Source: Trochalopteron elliotii | Lineage: Eukaryota > Chordata > Aves > Passeriformes > Leiothrichidae | Direction: 5' to 3' | DNA length: 64,000 bases | Assembly: GCA_024734555.1 (NCBI GenBank) | Contig: JANPWX010000076.1 | Coordinates: 5,151,504 to 5,215,503 of the forward strand | Shown: positions 1-11,300 of the stretch, in pieces | Numbering within the stretch: the stretch's first letter is position 1 | Layout: each line of letters starts with the position of its first letter | Position numbers and translations under genes: made by a program | The notes under the pieces: generated by a model | What the model saw: only the letters and a program-made list of their open reading frames with translations | Told to the model about the DNA's origin: nothing | The model's database searches: none

Positions 1-404
1 TTGCATTTATTTTATTTCTTTTTTTTTCTTTTCCTATTAAATTGTATTTCTGACTTGGAGCCTCTCACTAGTTTTGCTTTCAAACCATCACATCCTGTCA
101 CTGTCCTGATAGTCCTTACCCCATTGTTCCTGAAGCCCCCTTTAGGTACTACTATAGGAAGATTGCTATAAAGTGTCCCCGAGTCTTCTTTCTTCTCCAG
201 ACTCAGATAACCCAAATTTTCTCAGCCTGTCTTCAGAGAGAAGTGTTCCAGCCCCCAGCCATTTTTGTGACCCTTCTCTGGGCTGCAGTGGGTTCATGTC
301 CTCTGATGTTGGGGATCCCAACTGCAGAGGCAGGGTCTGTGAGAGCAGAGCAGGCAAGGAGAATCATGTCCCTTGACCTGCTGCTCACACTTCTTTTGAT
401 GCAG
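1..404 (-). mobile_element. CR1 LINE fragment, antisense
   Basis: On the + strand the blocks CATCCTGTCACTGTCCTGAT, CTTCTCCAGACTCAGATAAC, CTCAGCCTGTCTTCAGAGAG, TGTTCCAGCCCCCAGCC and CCTTGACCTGCTGCTCACAC appear in the order expected for the reverse complement of a CR1 3' region. The element probably continues left of the window, because its terminal part is not seen. It is diverged and has no intact reading frame. Confidence 0.8.
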
Positions 405-2243
405 TTGTCTAAGTTTTATGGGAGAGCAGATTATGTTTATTTAAATTATTCAATTTGAGAAGGTTGGAATGGGATGTGGGAACAGAAAATGAAAGACTTT
501 TCAAAAAGTTGTTGTTCTGACATTGTAATTTGTGTGTATTTTAGGATGCAGGTTGGTACTAGGGTCAGTGAAACAGTAATGGAAGAAAGGCTGAGCTTCA
601 TGGAAAGGCATGGCTATGCATTTCTAGTCCTAGTTCAATAAGACTGCAAGTCTCAGGTTATTAGGTGACCTCAAAATAAAATACTGCTCTATGCTTGTCC
701 CAGTCATACAGACATTTCTTGAACACCGTGCACTACCACAGGTGAGATACTATATTGGCAAGGCCTCTAGTTTGGACCACTTGTGTTCACTTTTGTGTTC
801 TTATATTCAGTGAAATCTAAGTAGGTCTCTGTTTCTTTTCATCAAAACAGATGTTCCAGATTCCCCTGCTGGGGTTTCATGACTGTGATCATTGCTTTCC
901 TGGTGCTTGTAAGGAGGTGCTTGGTCTGATAGTCTAATTTTCCAGGAACTGAGTGTTCAGGTTAATGCCTGATGAAGTAATTCACATGGTTTAGTTGGGA
1001 CTTGAGTAGCCCCAATCCATCTGATAAGTATGGTGAAAGGTTGAAAATGGATTACTGGAAGTTTTGAAGAATGTGTGACTTGGATCCCCCTGTGCCTGGT
1101 CACCTCCATTAAAAAAAAGCAATCCACCAGCAAGAAAACCCCTTCATCTGAGTGTTAGAACTATATTAAGTAAATGCCATGCTATAAAAATTTTTAAATT
1201 GTATATACTGAATGTTGAAAAAAAAAAAAAGAAAAAAACACACACATTTCTTACTGACACAAACTATTAACTGTTTTATTTTTAATACTGGAGCTGCATG
1301 AACAGATCTAGCCTCTCCTTCCTTCTAATATTGGGAAACTTGTAAACAGTAGTGTTCTCTGAAACAAGGCTGTTTTGAAGCTTTGAACAAACAGGTGCAA
1401 GTCTAATGGCTGAAAGAATATTTAGGAGCTACTGTTTCATTGTCTTTATTACAGATGGTAAATATACTCACTAGTACTGCACTGTAGTTGTACAAGGTAA
1501 ATGCAGGCAGACTAACATTTCCTCAAAGCAATTGCTATCCTAGAAAGTATGTATCTTCATGTTATTCCCTGAGGAATGTTTTATGCTTTGCTTCAGTCAG
1601 ATGGGTCAGTAATTTTGGCACATTCATTCATTAGAAACTAAAGTGAAGAAATTTCTGGAATGTCATTATGATACATTCAAAGTAAAGGGATCTTTGTATT
1701 TTCACTTTCTGAAACAACATAATGTCTCATGAGTCAGCTGGCCTGTCATATGGCCCAAGGCAACATTTTTACATTCAGGAGTGTTTTTTTAAGACTACTG
1801 GATTAGCTTTTTAAAATTAGTACCTTTCTGCAGAATGCAGCATGCAATTTACCTTAGTCTAGTTCTTTGGTCAAAGCAGCTGATAATCCACCCTCAGTGA
1901 CAGAGGCTATGAGTTAACAGAGATACTTCACTTGTGGATGTTTTCTTCTCTTTAGCTCTGCTTAGCTTAGGAGAAGCAATACTGGTTCTTTTTCCTTCTG
2001 CTTATTAAGCAGTAAAGCAGATGAGCAGGTGAAAAAGTGAATTTCTTGAGTTTAATCTAAAAGTCATAGTATTTTTAGTATTAGTATTTGAGCAGAATTA
2101 GTCACTTCAGGAAGGAGAGCAGATAGAAGCATAAACTGATTTAAAAGGGAGTAACTGAAGATCTCTGTTTATACTTTGTATGGCTGTAGACATTCAATAT
2201 GTTTGCTAGTTGGGTACTAGCTAAATTCTTTTTCTTTCAGCAG
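405..2243. other. SMAP1 intron, right part
   Basis: This is AT-rich intronic DNA. I see an A-rich stretch with a short CA run at 1219-1247 and otherwise nothing recognisable. No exon matching the SMAP1 segment preceding the Lys-rich linker is present, so the previous exon lies left of the window. Confidence 0.6.
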
Positions 2244-2324
2244 AAGGAAAAAGAAAAAAAGAAAGAAGAGAAAAAGAGAGAGAGAGAATCTGAAAAACCA
2301 TCAAAACAGTTAACAGCTGAAAAG
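2244..2324 (+). CDS. SMAP1: SMAP1 exon: Lys/Glu-rich linker
   Basis: This exon is 27 codons, phase 0 at both ends. It begins KEKEKKKEEKKRERESEKP and ends LTAEK, followed by donor GTAATA. It corresponds to the charged linker after the ArfGAP domain and is nearly all Lys, Glu and Arg. The acceptor is a tandem CAGCAG: splicing at the first AG (2239-2240) would start the exon at 2241 and add one Gln. I chose the second AG because the Lys start aligns with the recalled mammalian protein, but both are possible. Because the exon is a multiple of three and symmetric in phase, skipping it would delete 27 residues without a frameshift. The DNA is purine-rich, with A runs of 5 and 7 and an (AG)6 tract, so it is both enhancer-like and slippage-prone. 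Confidence 0.9.
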
Positions 2325-5300
2325 GTAATAAGACTTTCCTTTTTTCCAGTTATTTAAAAATGGCACAAAGTATTAGATATATTCAGAGATTTGGGGAAAA
2401 AATCAATATGTGTGTACGTGTATATATGTATACATACATGAGTGTATGTGTATATGAGTTGTAATCTGGTTAATCCACATGAATTTGTTGCTTGTGCTGT
2501 TGCTTGCATACAAAGTTTGGTTGACCAAATAGTGAGGAATGTGTTTAGGAGAAGAGGGAAATGTGTTAAACTTTTAATAAAGTTTGGCTCAGACTGTAAA
2601 TCTAATTAAGGTTTTTAAGATCACAGAATAGTCTTGGGTTGGAAGGGACCCACAAGGGTCATCAAGTCCAGCAATTGAATGCACAGCCTGTATGGGGATT
2701 GAACCCCCAACCTTGGTGTTGGTGGCACCGTGCTCTGACCAGCTGGGCTAACCTCAGTGTCATGGACCACTGCCGTTCTTGCACAGAAAATTGTCAGTTT
2801 GATTGAGTCCTGTACTGTCATCTAATAATGTCTTTCATAAATGAATCCATTTTAAACATAAATGTATAATCTATAGAATTTAATTAGTAGCTCTAAGTAA
2901 CTTGAAAATTTGCAACTAGGATTGTGTCACAAAACATGACAAGTGAACAGCTTAAGGTGCTTCTTTCCACAGCTATGTTCAAGCATAATGAGCAGCCTTA
3001 GCAATGTAGGTGCAATTAAAATTTCATGTGCACTTCTGCGGAGAGTTAATATTAAAAATGAAATGGGTAATTTTAGTATTAAATATGTGAATTTCTTTTA
3101 ATACGGATGTTGTCTCTCCAATCTTGTGAATCCATTAATAAGTTCAGGTCTGTAGTGCAGTCTGCAGAATGCATTGGAGTCTCCATCTGTCAGTTTATTC
3201 CCTGATAATGCTGGGTCACAATTATGAGAAATGTTGTGTGTTCACAGACTATGATTGCATATGTGTTTCTAATTCAGTTTTCAAATAGAGTATTTTTTCA
3301 TTTTACATAATAAAACAAGATACAAAAATATATGCATGCATACTTGGAGGGGGAAACAAAGCCCTTCCCCAGTACAAATATCATTTTTCTTAAATTAGAA
3401 AGCAAGTTGGGAATGAGTTTGTGCAGAAGCGCATTTTGTTACGACAATTTGTGAAGCTTCACTGAGCTACTGTTATTGGTATGGTACAAGGTTAAAGTAA
3501 GCTTATGGATGACAATAGAAACATTAGAATTGTTGATTACTGAAGCTTTATGGAGGTGTCCAGCCAAGTTAAATGTTTTATTTTGGTCCTTATAATAATA
3601 AACTTTAGTTATAAAGGCTAAAAACATTGCTGTGGTTTGGAAACATTAACTTTCTAGAGCCCAAAGATCTGCTTTTGGACTAGGAGAGAGGGTTTCCCTT
3701 ATAAGGATACATGCACTTTGTTATTTGCCTGGGAATATTTGGTTAAGTAAGGGGAAGTGACAACAGAGCACAGTTACAGCTGAGGGATTATCCTACCACT
3801 TCAAATAACAAACAGTTCTAATGCCACTGATTAGATTTACATTTAAAAAGTCGTTAGATTACCAGTTTATGATTAGGCAAATAAAAAGAAGTATTTTGAT
3901 TTTAAATGCTTGTACTACAAAATGTGGAATTTGGTAAATATATCTGTATTAGATAATCATGCTGTTATAACAGCTGCAAAATGTTTGAAGTACTGCAGCA
4001 TATTTTATTTCATTATTAATGTGTCAGCACTGACTGCTCAAATGGAACTCATCTGTGTGTCATCTTTTTAATTTAAGACATTCTTCAAACTTGGGCTTTT
4101 AGAGGATCATTCATTTAAAATAAACTGCTTTTAGACTGTTAACTTTATGTATTTTAAAAGTCTAGTTCCTTTCTGTTGCCCAAATGAAAGAGAGATGTAT
4201 CATATATTTGTTTCTGCTGTTGTGTTGGTGAGGTAGAAAACTGAAAGGTTTTATTTTCATACATGGAATAATACATGGTTGCTTTTGTTGTGTGATTCTG
4301 CTTTAGGGAGCTGATAAACATTAGTATTTCAGTAATAATGATACACTTCACATCCAGACAGAGACTGGCTATAGGATCTTTTAAATATTGCCTCTTGAAT
4401 CAGCAGGGAGTTCAGGCATCTTGACCATACTGTCGTGTTTTCAGCAACCACATAAAGCAGTAGATGGTTATTTTTCTCAGTTCCTAGAGGCGGAAACAAT
4501 ATGAGAAATCTGCACACTTCAAATGTAAAGTCACTGTTGCCTTTACTACAGGCATGGTTTATCTCCAGTCTAGTTATTCCAGGCTTGGAAAGTTATTGAA
4601 TTAAAAAGATGTGAACAAACAATTGGCAGTTCTGTCACAATTTTGAGACTTCCTTTAGATTAAGGTAATTCAAGCAGTGTTTTAGCTATCCTATAGAAGA
4701 ATCAATAAAGATGGAAAAAATTAGAGGACTTAAACTGGTAAAAAGATGAATCTAGAGAAAACTTCAGATCTATTCTCAAGTGTCATGTACTCCTACAAGT
4801 CTTCAGTTCCTAGTGACTTCGATTTTATCTTGTGTTGAGATTAAATTTCTTAGCTCTTAAAACAAGAATATGCATCCTAAAAATTTAAAACGTTCACATT
4901 CAATTCTCATGTTCTTATCTCTGCTTAATAGAGCTGACTAATTTGCTCCTACATCCATATGAGAATCTTTCTCTTATCACTAACTAGATCCTGTCACTAA
5001 CTGATCCTTAGCCTTTAGCAAGCTAAATTTCTAGCATGATTTCTTTTGCATTTTCAAATATTACTGAAAGCTTCTAGCATTGATTTAATAAGCTTATGAT
5101 CCCAATATTCCATTAATGTGTCAAGTAATTATGGCATAAAATATTCTTTGTTGATTATCATGCTTTGATAAACAAAGAACATAATCTTTTAACTGATTTA
5201 ATAATAGTGAGTTTTCTTACTGAAATTGCTTTTCAGTAAAGAATCATCATGTGCTTGAATTGGATTTTGGGGGAAATATTTTATTGTGAGCATTCACATT

Positions 5301-8300
5301 GGAGAGTTCAGATGCAGTGTAGGATTTTCTCAGGATCAGAGAGATCTACTGCAGAATAGTAAGTAGCAAGGATACTTGTCTGACTCTGTTTTTCTGGGCT
5401 ATTCACTTACTCTGTTGAGATTACTGGGTAATTTGTGATACAACAAGATCTTATGTCAGCTACTGATTGAGTCTAGTCCAGTGATTAGCATTATATTGGA
5501 AGCAGCCAACAATGAGATGTTCCACGTCAGATCTGCAGAACTCAATAAAACACGTGACATTGCCAAGCTATTGGCAGCTGTAATATTTTTTTCAGTCTAA
5601 CTGAAGAAAGTTAAGAAACTTGGATAAGTTACCCAGGGACTTTCCTCCCTCTCTCCCTGTGCTATTTCCACAATTGCAGATCTCAAGTTTCCTTAGTGCT
5701 TCTGCCTAAAAAAACCTTATCCTTACAGTTACTTTGGAGAAACAGGGAAAATACTGCAATAAAACTGCTGTAAACAGTTATTACTTAGCTTTTCATGACA
5801 TGAAGACTGGGGCCAGGTTATTTGAAGCTGACTTGTTCACTCAAAGCCCAGCTTGTTTTGCAAGCAACAGAAGCACAGATTTTAGCAATGTAAAAATGTA
5901 TTGAATTGCAGGAATAAATAATCAAACTGAGCTAATTGGGTGCTTCTTAGTGTTTCCTATGGGCCAACAGCATGATAATAGCATAAGGCAGACTATCAAG
6001 TAGTGAAAGCAAGTTTACATGTTCTGTACCGACAATTAAGAGATTTTAAATTGCCTAAAAAAGTAAGTCTCATATTGTAAGAGTGCATTTTATTAGTGAG
6101 GAGGGGAAGAAAGTCTGTAGTTTGGACACCAAACATGTTTTTGTTGGTAGTTAAACAAGAAAATATTTAATTTATAGGCAGGAAAAACAGCTAGACTTTT
6201 GCTAGCCATTTTTAAACTTTATCATTCTGCCTGCCCTTTCATCAGGTATTGACAAGCTTTCCCCTCTTATTAATTAGTCTTCTGCACAGCTGAAAGTAGT
6301 GAAATTTCCCAAATCTGCCATGATTCTTTTTTTCTTCTTTGCTTTCTTCCCTGCTTAAGCTGACTGAACGAGTTCTCTGCTCAGGAACAGAGTAAACCAC
6401 TGAACTCCTTTTTTATTTCTATCATGAATAGAATTTTTGTTCATCCTGGAGTAATTGGATGTGTACAATTTAAAATTACTTGGTGATTTAAAAAAGACTA
6501 TGTAGCATAGGTATTCTGCTTTTGTGTGAGGGAGCTCTCAAAGCCTCATAGTAGTTTTCTAAACTAAAATTTAACCTGTGTAGATAGTTTAGGTAAACTT
6601 TCTTCTTGGAGCACAGGGGAGCACTTTAGGTAAGCTCCATGCTATTCTTATGCAGCAGGTTGGAGCAGGCTCTGTGTGCACTCCATCTGCCTTGTACCTA
6701 TTTTCCACTGAAAGGGAGCACAGAAAAGTAGATGAGGTCCATTTAGGTCATTCAGGCTGAGCAATCAGGAGCATGGCTGGGACATGGCCCGTGTGTGAAC
6801 TGAGGAGACTCTGTGCCCCAAGGATAAACCAGAGCTGCAGAGTGAACTGAGGAATCCTGTTCACAAGCAGTCTAAGAGTATAAGGAATAAGATTTCATTT
6901 AGTAAAGGCATTTGCTTTGCCCTGTTTAGAACAGAAAAAATGGACTGAGCTGTATGAATGATTTCTTGAATTTCAGAGCAGTCAAGACTGTTTAGTTTTT
7001 CAAGACATAGTTGTTTATGTACTTCACAGTACAAATTCAAATAAAAAAGGCATCACTAGGTATGATGCTGTGAGACTCTGGAGTGCTCCCAGAGTAAAGA
7101 AGAAGAAAATTGATGTCCCTAAACGCTCAGATTTTTGTAGGGTTCAACTTTTTATGTAGTCTGATTTTTAATAAAGAAAACTTGGTGTGCAACAGTGATA
7201 ACAACACAGAATTAAACCAGAAGTTATTGGGAAAACTGTCTATCGAAAACTTGGTAAGTATTTCTGATATCCAAATTAGAAAGTTCAGCTAAGTCTTTGA
7301 CACCAAATGCTTTGGAAGTGTTTGGGTTCAGCACTGTGTAACTTTCTCCACTGTTTAGTTTAGAGATTTCACATGAGTTGAGTACTGTCATGAAAATATT
7401 GTGATGTTTTTACTGTAAAATACTGCATGTTGAGGACCATCTAAATTATGGAAGTAAACCACTTCAAGACAAAATTGTGTTGTACTGGGACAGTAAAGTT
7501 AAATGGTTAGGACATAAAGAACGAACTATTTTTTTTTCACTAAGTACTTATGCATTTGCAAACTAATAGCAACACTCAAAGTTAAAGATTTTTTCATTCT
7601 GCTGAACGTATAAGGATGATGAATGGTTCTGAAGGACTGCAGCAGTTACACTTGATTAACTGAGGTTCAGTATGACACTGTGAGTTAGTTTGTTTTATTG
7701 TATTGCATTTTGAATTTGAAACTGGCTCTTGTTTTTGTATAAAATTATTTCAAGCGACAGGAATGGGTCAGTTGGAGGTTATTTTTCAATGGTAGTATAT
7801 CAAATGCTGTTTTTCTTCCCCAAAATGAAGACTAAATTGTCAGATTAAACTTGGCAGTAACAGTGAGCTGCTGCCTCTCAGTCAGCTGGTACCAGGCAGC
7901 ACCAAATGGCCTGTATTACAGAGGTACAGACATTGGTTTATTTGCATTTAAAATGTAGTTGAGAACCCCTCGAAAGTGGGGGCAAGTCACACTAGCAGCT
8001 TTTCTCCTTCATACAGGAAAAACAGTATGTCAAATACTCATTTAACCAAACAGGAAGAACTTAATGTAGCTTGTTAGGATGGTGTGTTTGTTTTCCTGCA
8101 ACGACAGCTAAAAATCCCACAAAAATTAACCTGCCTGGACAATTAAGGCAGGAGGAACTATCAGTCCCCCTTATTTCTTTGGGATGTGATTTGCTTATCC
8201 AAAATATTACAAAGTTATCATCCTAATAATTTTGTACAAGGAGAAAAGTGTTGGAGCAGATAGTGCTTTAGCGTTCTTCACTTCTTTAAAACTGAGTAGC

Positions 8301-11300
8301 CCTGTAAGAATGCATGGAAGAAATGAAAGCCTGCAGAATATTTGGTGTCCACCTAAACACCAGTTTGGTGAGGGTGATCTATTTAAGTGTTTACTTTTAA
8401 CTTACAAGAATAAGTGGATTCACAAATATTGACTCAAATGATAGTTTAAATGCAGAATCCCGTTATAAATATTCTAAATGTTTTCTTTGATTTTATACTT
8501 TATTGTCCATAATTTGCTAAATCGCTTGAATGGTTGATAATAACATTTCTCTGCATATCTTAGCATTATTTGCCTGATTTCCTTTTAAAATACTTTTTCA
8601 TTTGTATAAAATGAAATATTTCTTTAAATTGTAATTTTAAAAAATCATGTGTATCATGGGAACAGAAAAATAGAAACCTGTTTTACTCTCTGGTTGAATC
8701 CATAGTTCTATTTATACTCTTAGTCCTTGTTTTCATAAATTCAGACTAAGCAGATAAGAATTAATGCTCAGGATTTAGCAGTATGTGATAAGACCTGCCT
8801 CCTACCCCGATGAAGAGTGAGGAGTTTTATGGTTTCTTGTCCTCTCAGTCTGCATTTTACGGTCTATGAACCTCTCCCAGCCTGGTTTTACATTTCTAAT
8901 CATACCTTCTCAGTCTTACGGAAGAGATCAGATTATTTGGGGTTCTTTGGTTGTTTTTAATGCTAATCTGGAGGAAAACAAATCGAATTAGATTCTTCCC
9001 GAAACAGTGCTATTCATTCCTTTTGCAGGTAACAAAGGACTTCTTCTCTTTGAGGATTGCTGTGAAAAATAGTCTTACTTAATGAAATTAATCTGTCATG
9101 GTTCTTATTACGTATTTGCAGTTGTAGACGAAGAAATTAAGAAACAGATATTGCAGGTAGAAGCAATGAAAGACATCCCTTTTTTGTCAGGAGAAAAAAA
9201 AAAAGAAAAGTTTTTATCTTTTTAATGTTAGGAAAAGAGTCAGCATTCAAGAAGGGTATCACTTTTTTTCTTCAGCCCAGTGTGTGTTTGCTGTATCAGC
9301 TTGATACTCGCAACTCTGGTCTGCAGCAGAACAGTATTTTAATGCAATTTTAAAAAATTCCATACAAGTAGAATCTAAGAACCATGAGAAAAAGCTAGAA
9401 TAGGGGCTACTTTGGTTAAATTTGCCTTTGTTTACTTTGCCAAACTCTTTTTAACAGAAAACTGTTTTAAGTTTGCTTACTTGTAATTGATCCCATTACG
9501 CTTCTGCTCCATGCAGGTTCAAAACATAATACTGCCTTAGGTTTCAGTTGATAACACTTATTAACAGATTGCATTTTCACCTTGTGACAAGTTTCATGTT
9601 TTTTCCTGGTGATTTTAAGACAATTAAGACCTTATTTGTATATTGTACAAAATTAGGTGGACACATTTAAACAAGCATGTACTAAATCAGCCCTAGTCAT
9701 GGGTGGATGCTGTCTTTAGAAGAAAGACATTCTGAGACATTTGAAAGCACAAGATCATGCATGATTAAAACTGCAAATATACAATTTCATCTAAAAAGTT
9801 TTATAAAAATTACAATACTAGTTAGGAGATTATGTACAATCAATCAAATGTGCAGGAACAAAATGCACAATGCATTTACCTAAGTGGTACTGGTACATGG
9901 AACTGAATGTAAAGAAGTATAAGGATTGGATAAGATGAAGCTGATAAGAGGAGAAAGACTTTTATTTAAATAATGTTGCTCAAAATAATAATCTTATCTT
10001 GTTTTGAATAATAAGCTTTCTTTGTTTTCCTAAAATAATGCAAGTATTGGAGCATGGGCAAAGCAATCAAGTGCTTTTGTGTGTTCTGTTTCATTTTACC
10101 TTGCTTAAGCTAGGACGTGGCTAATCTCACTCTGGTGTGTGACCATCAAGATAGGGCAATGGCGTAGTGGGAAATCCTGTCAGATGTGCAAATCTCATTG
10201 AAGAGTGAAGACACTGACTTATTTTTCATAAAAAATCATTTTAGATGTCACTGGTAATATTAAATCTCCAACATGAGCTTAAGCTATAAATGGATGATGA
10301 TGATGGTGATGATAATAATAGTAATATGCCATAAGATGTCTCAGCAATCTTCCACTGTCATGCAACAGCTTTGTGTATCTTCCAGTTAAAATTCGTAGTT
10401 GATATTAGGTATTATTGATTGTGCACCTTTTTGCTAAAAAAGAGTATTTCTTTGGACTGTTGACTTTATTGCATTTTGATAGTTGCTTTTGGCACTAGAA
10501 CTGTTATGTGGAACCTTTTATGACTCTGGCATGCATACTGTTGCATAATTTTGTCTTCACAAAGTTAACTCAAAGGTAGTTGGAAAATAGCACTGTAGCT
10601 GTGGTAGAGGTAGAAGCAAGAGAAGATAGAAGCAGGGTCTTTCAACACAGTGTGAAGGAAATGGACAAGTTTCTCACTCTAGGTAATTTTGTCAGATGGT
10701 AACTATGATGCAAAATTAAGTTACCAGTTGCCTAGTTGTTTAAATAACTGGCAGCTCTTTAGTGCTAAATTCCTTACATATATCAGTCAGAAATGTTAAC
10801 CCATCTGCAATGAATTTGCCTCTTGGCTCTGTTGAAAAAAGAATTGCAACTGGATGAGCTTGTGTTTCAGTGTTCTTTGAAATTTTTCTTTTATACAATT
10901 GGTACCTGTAGCTAGAAGAAAATGGGATACTTCTGAGGTTGGTCACCAGGCATGCCACTGTACTGCTGCAAAATAAATCTGTCCTGCCTCTCTGCTGAGC
11001 AAGTATTGTCTCTCAACTTGAGAATATTGTATTTCATGTCAGAGTAAGATACTGCAGGCTTGTCTCTAGGCAGAAAGTGTATTTTACACTGTGTAGTAAC
11101 GAGGGTGACTTCTGCTCAAGAGAACCTACAGATTTTTTGTCTTACCTGTTTAACCCTCAGTTTACACTGTAAGTAGATATCAGTGTATCTTTTTCCTTGG
11201 TTTAAAAGTGGATTATTTTAGTATAAATGAAAAAGGTTGAGCTGAATCTTAGCATAAATGTTGAAATGGATGACTGAACAAACAAATTAGAGGCCTTATG

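Noticed and set aside
1..2240. Possible upstream SMAP1 exon encoding the end of the ArfGAP domain
   Set aside because: No peptide resembling that part of SMAP1 and no fitting splice pair seen; the area holds a CR1 and plain intron.
2684..2755. Functional tRNA-Ile gene
   Set aside because: Anticodon loop and stems are degraded and it is fused to a CR1 tail, so it is a SINE head.
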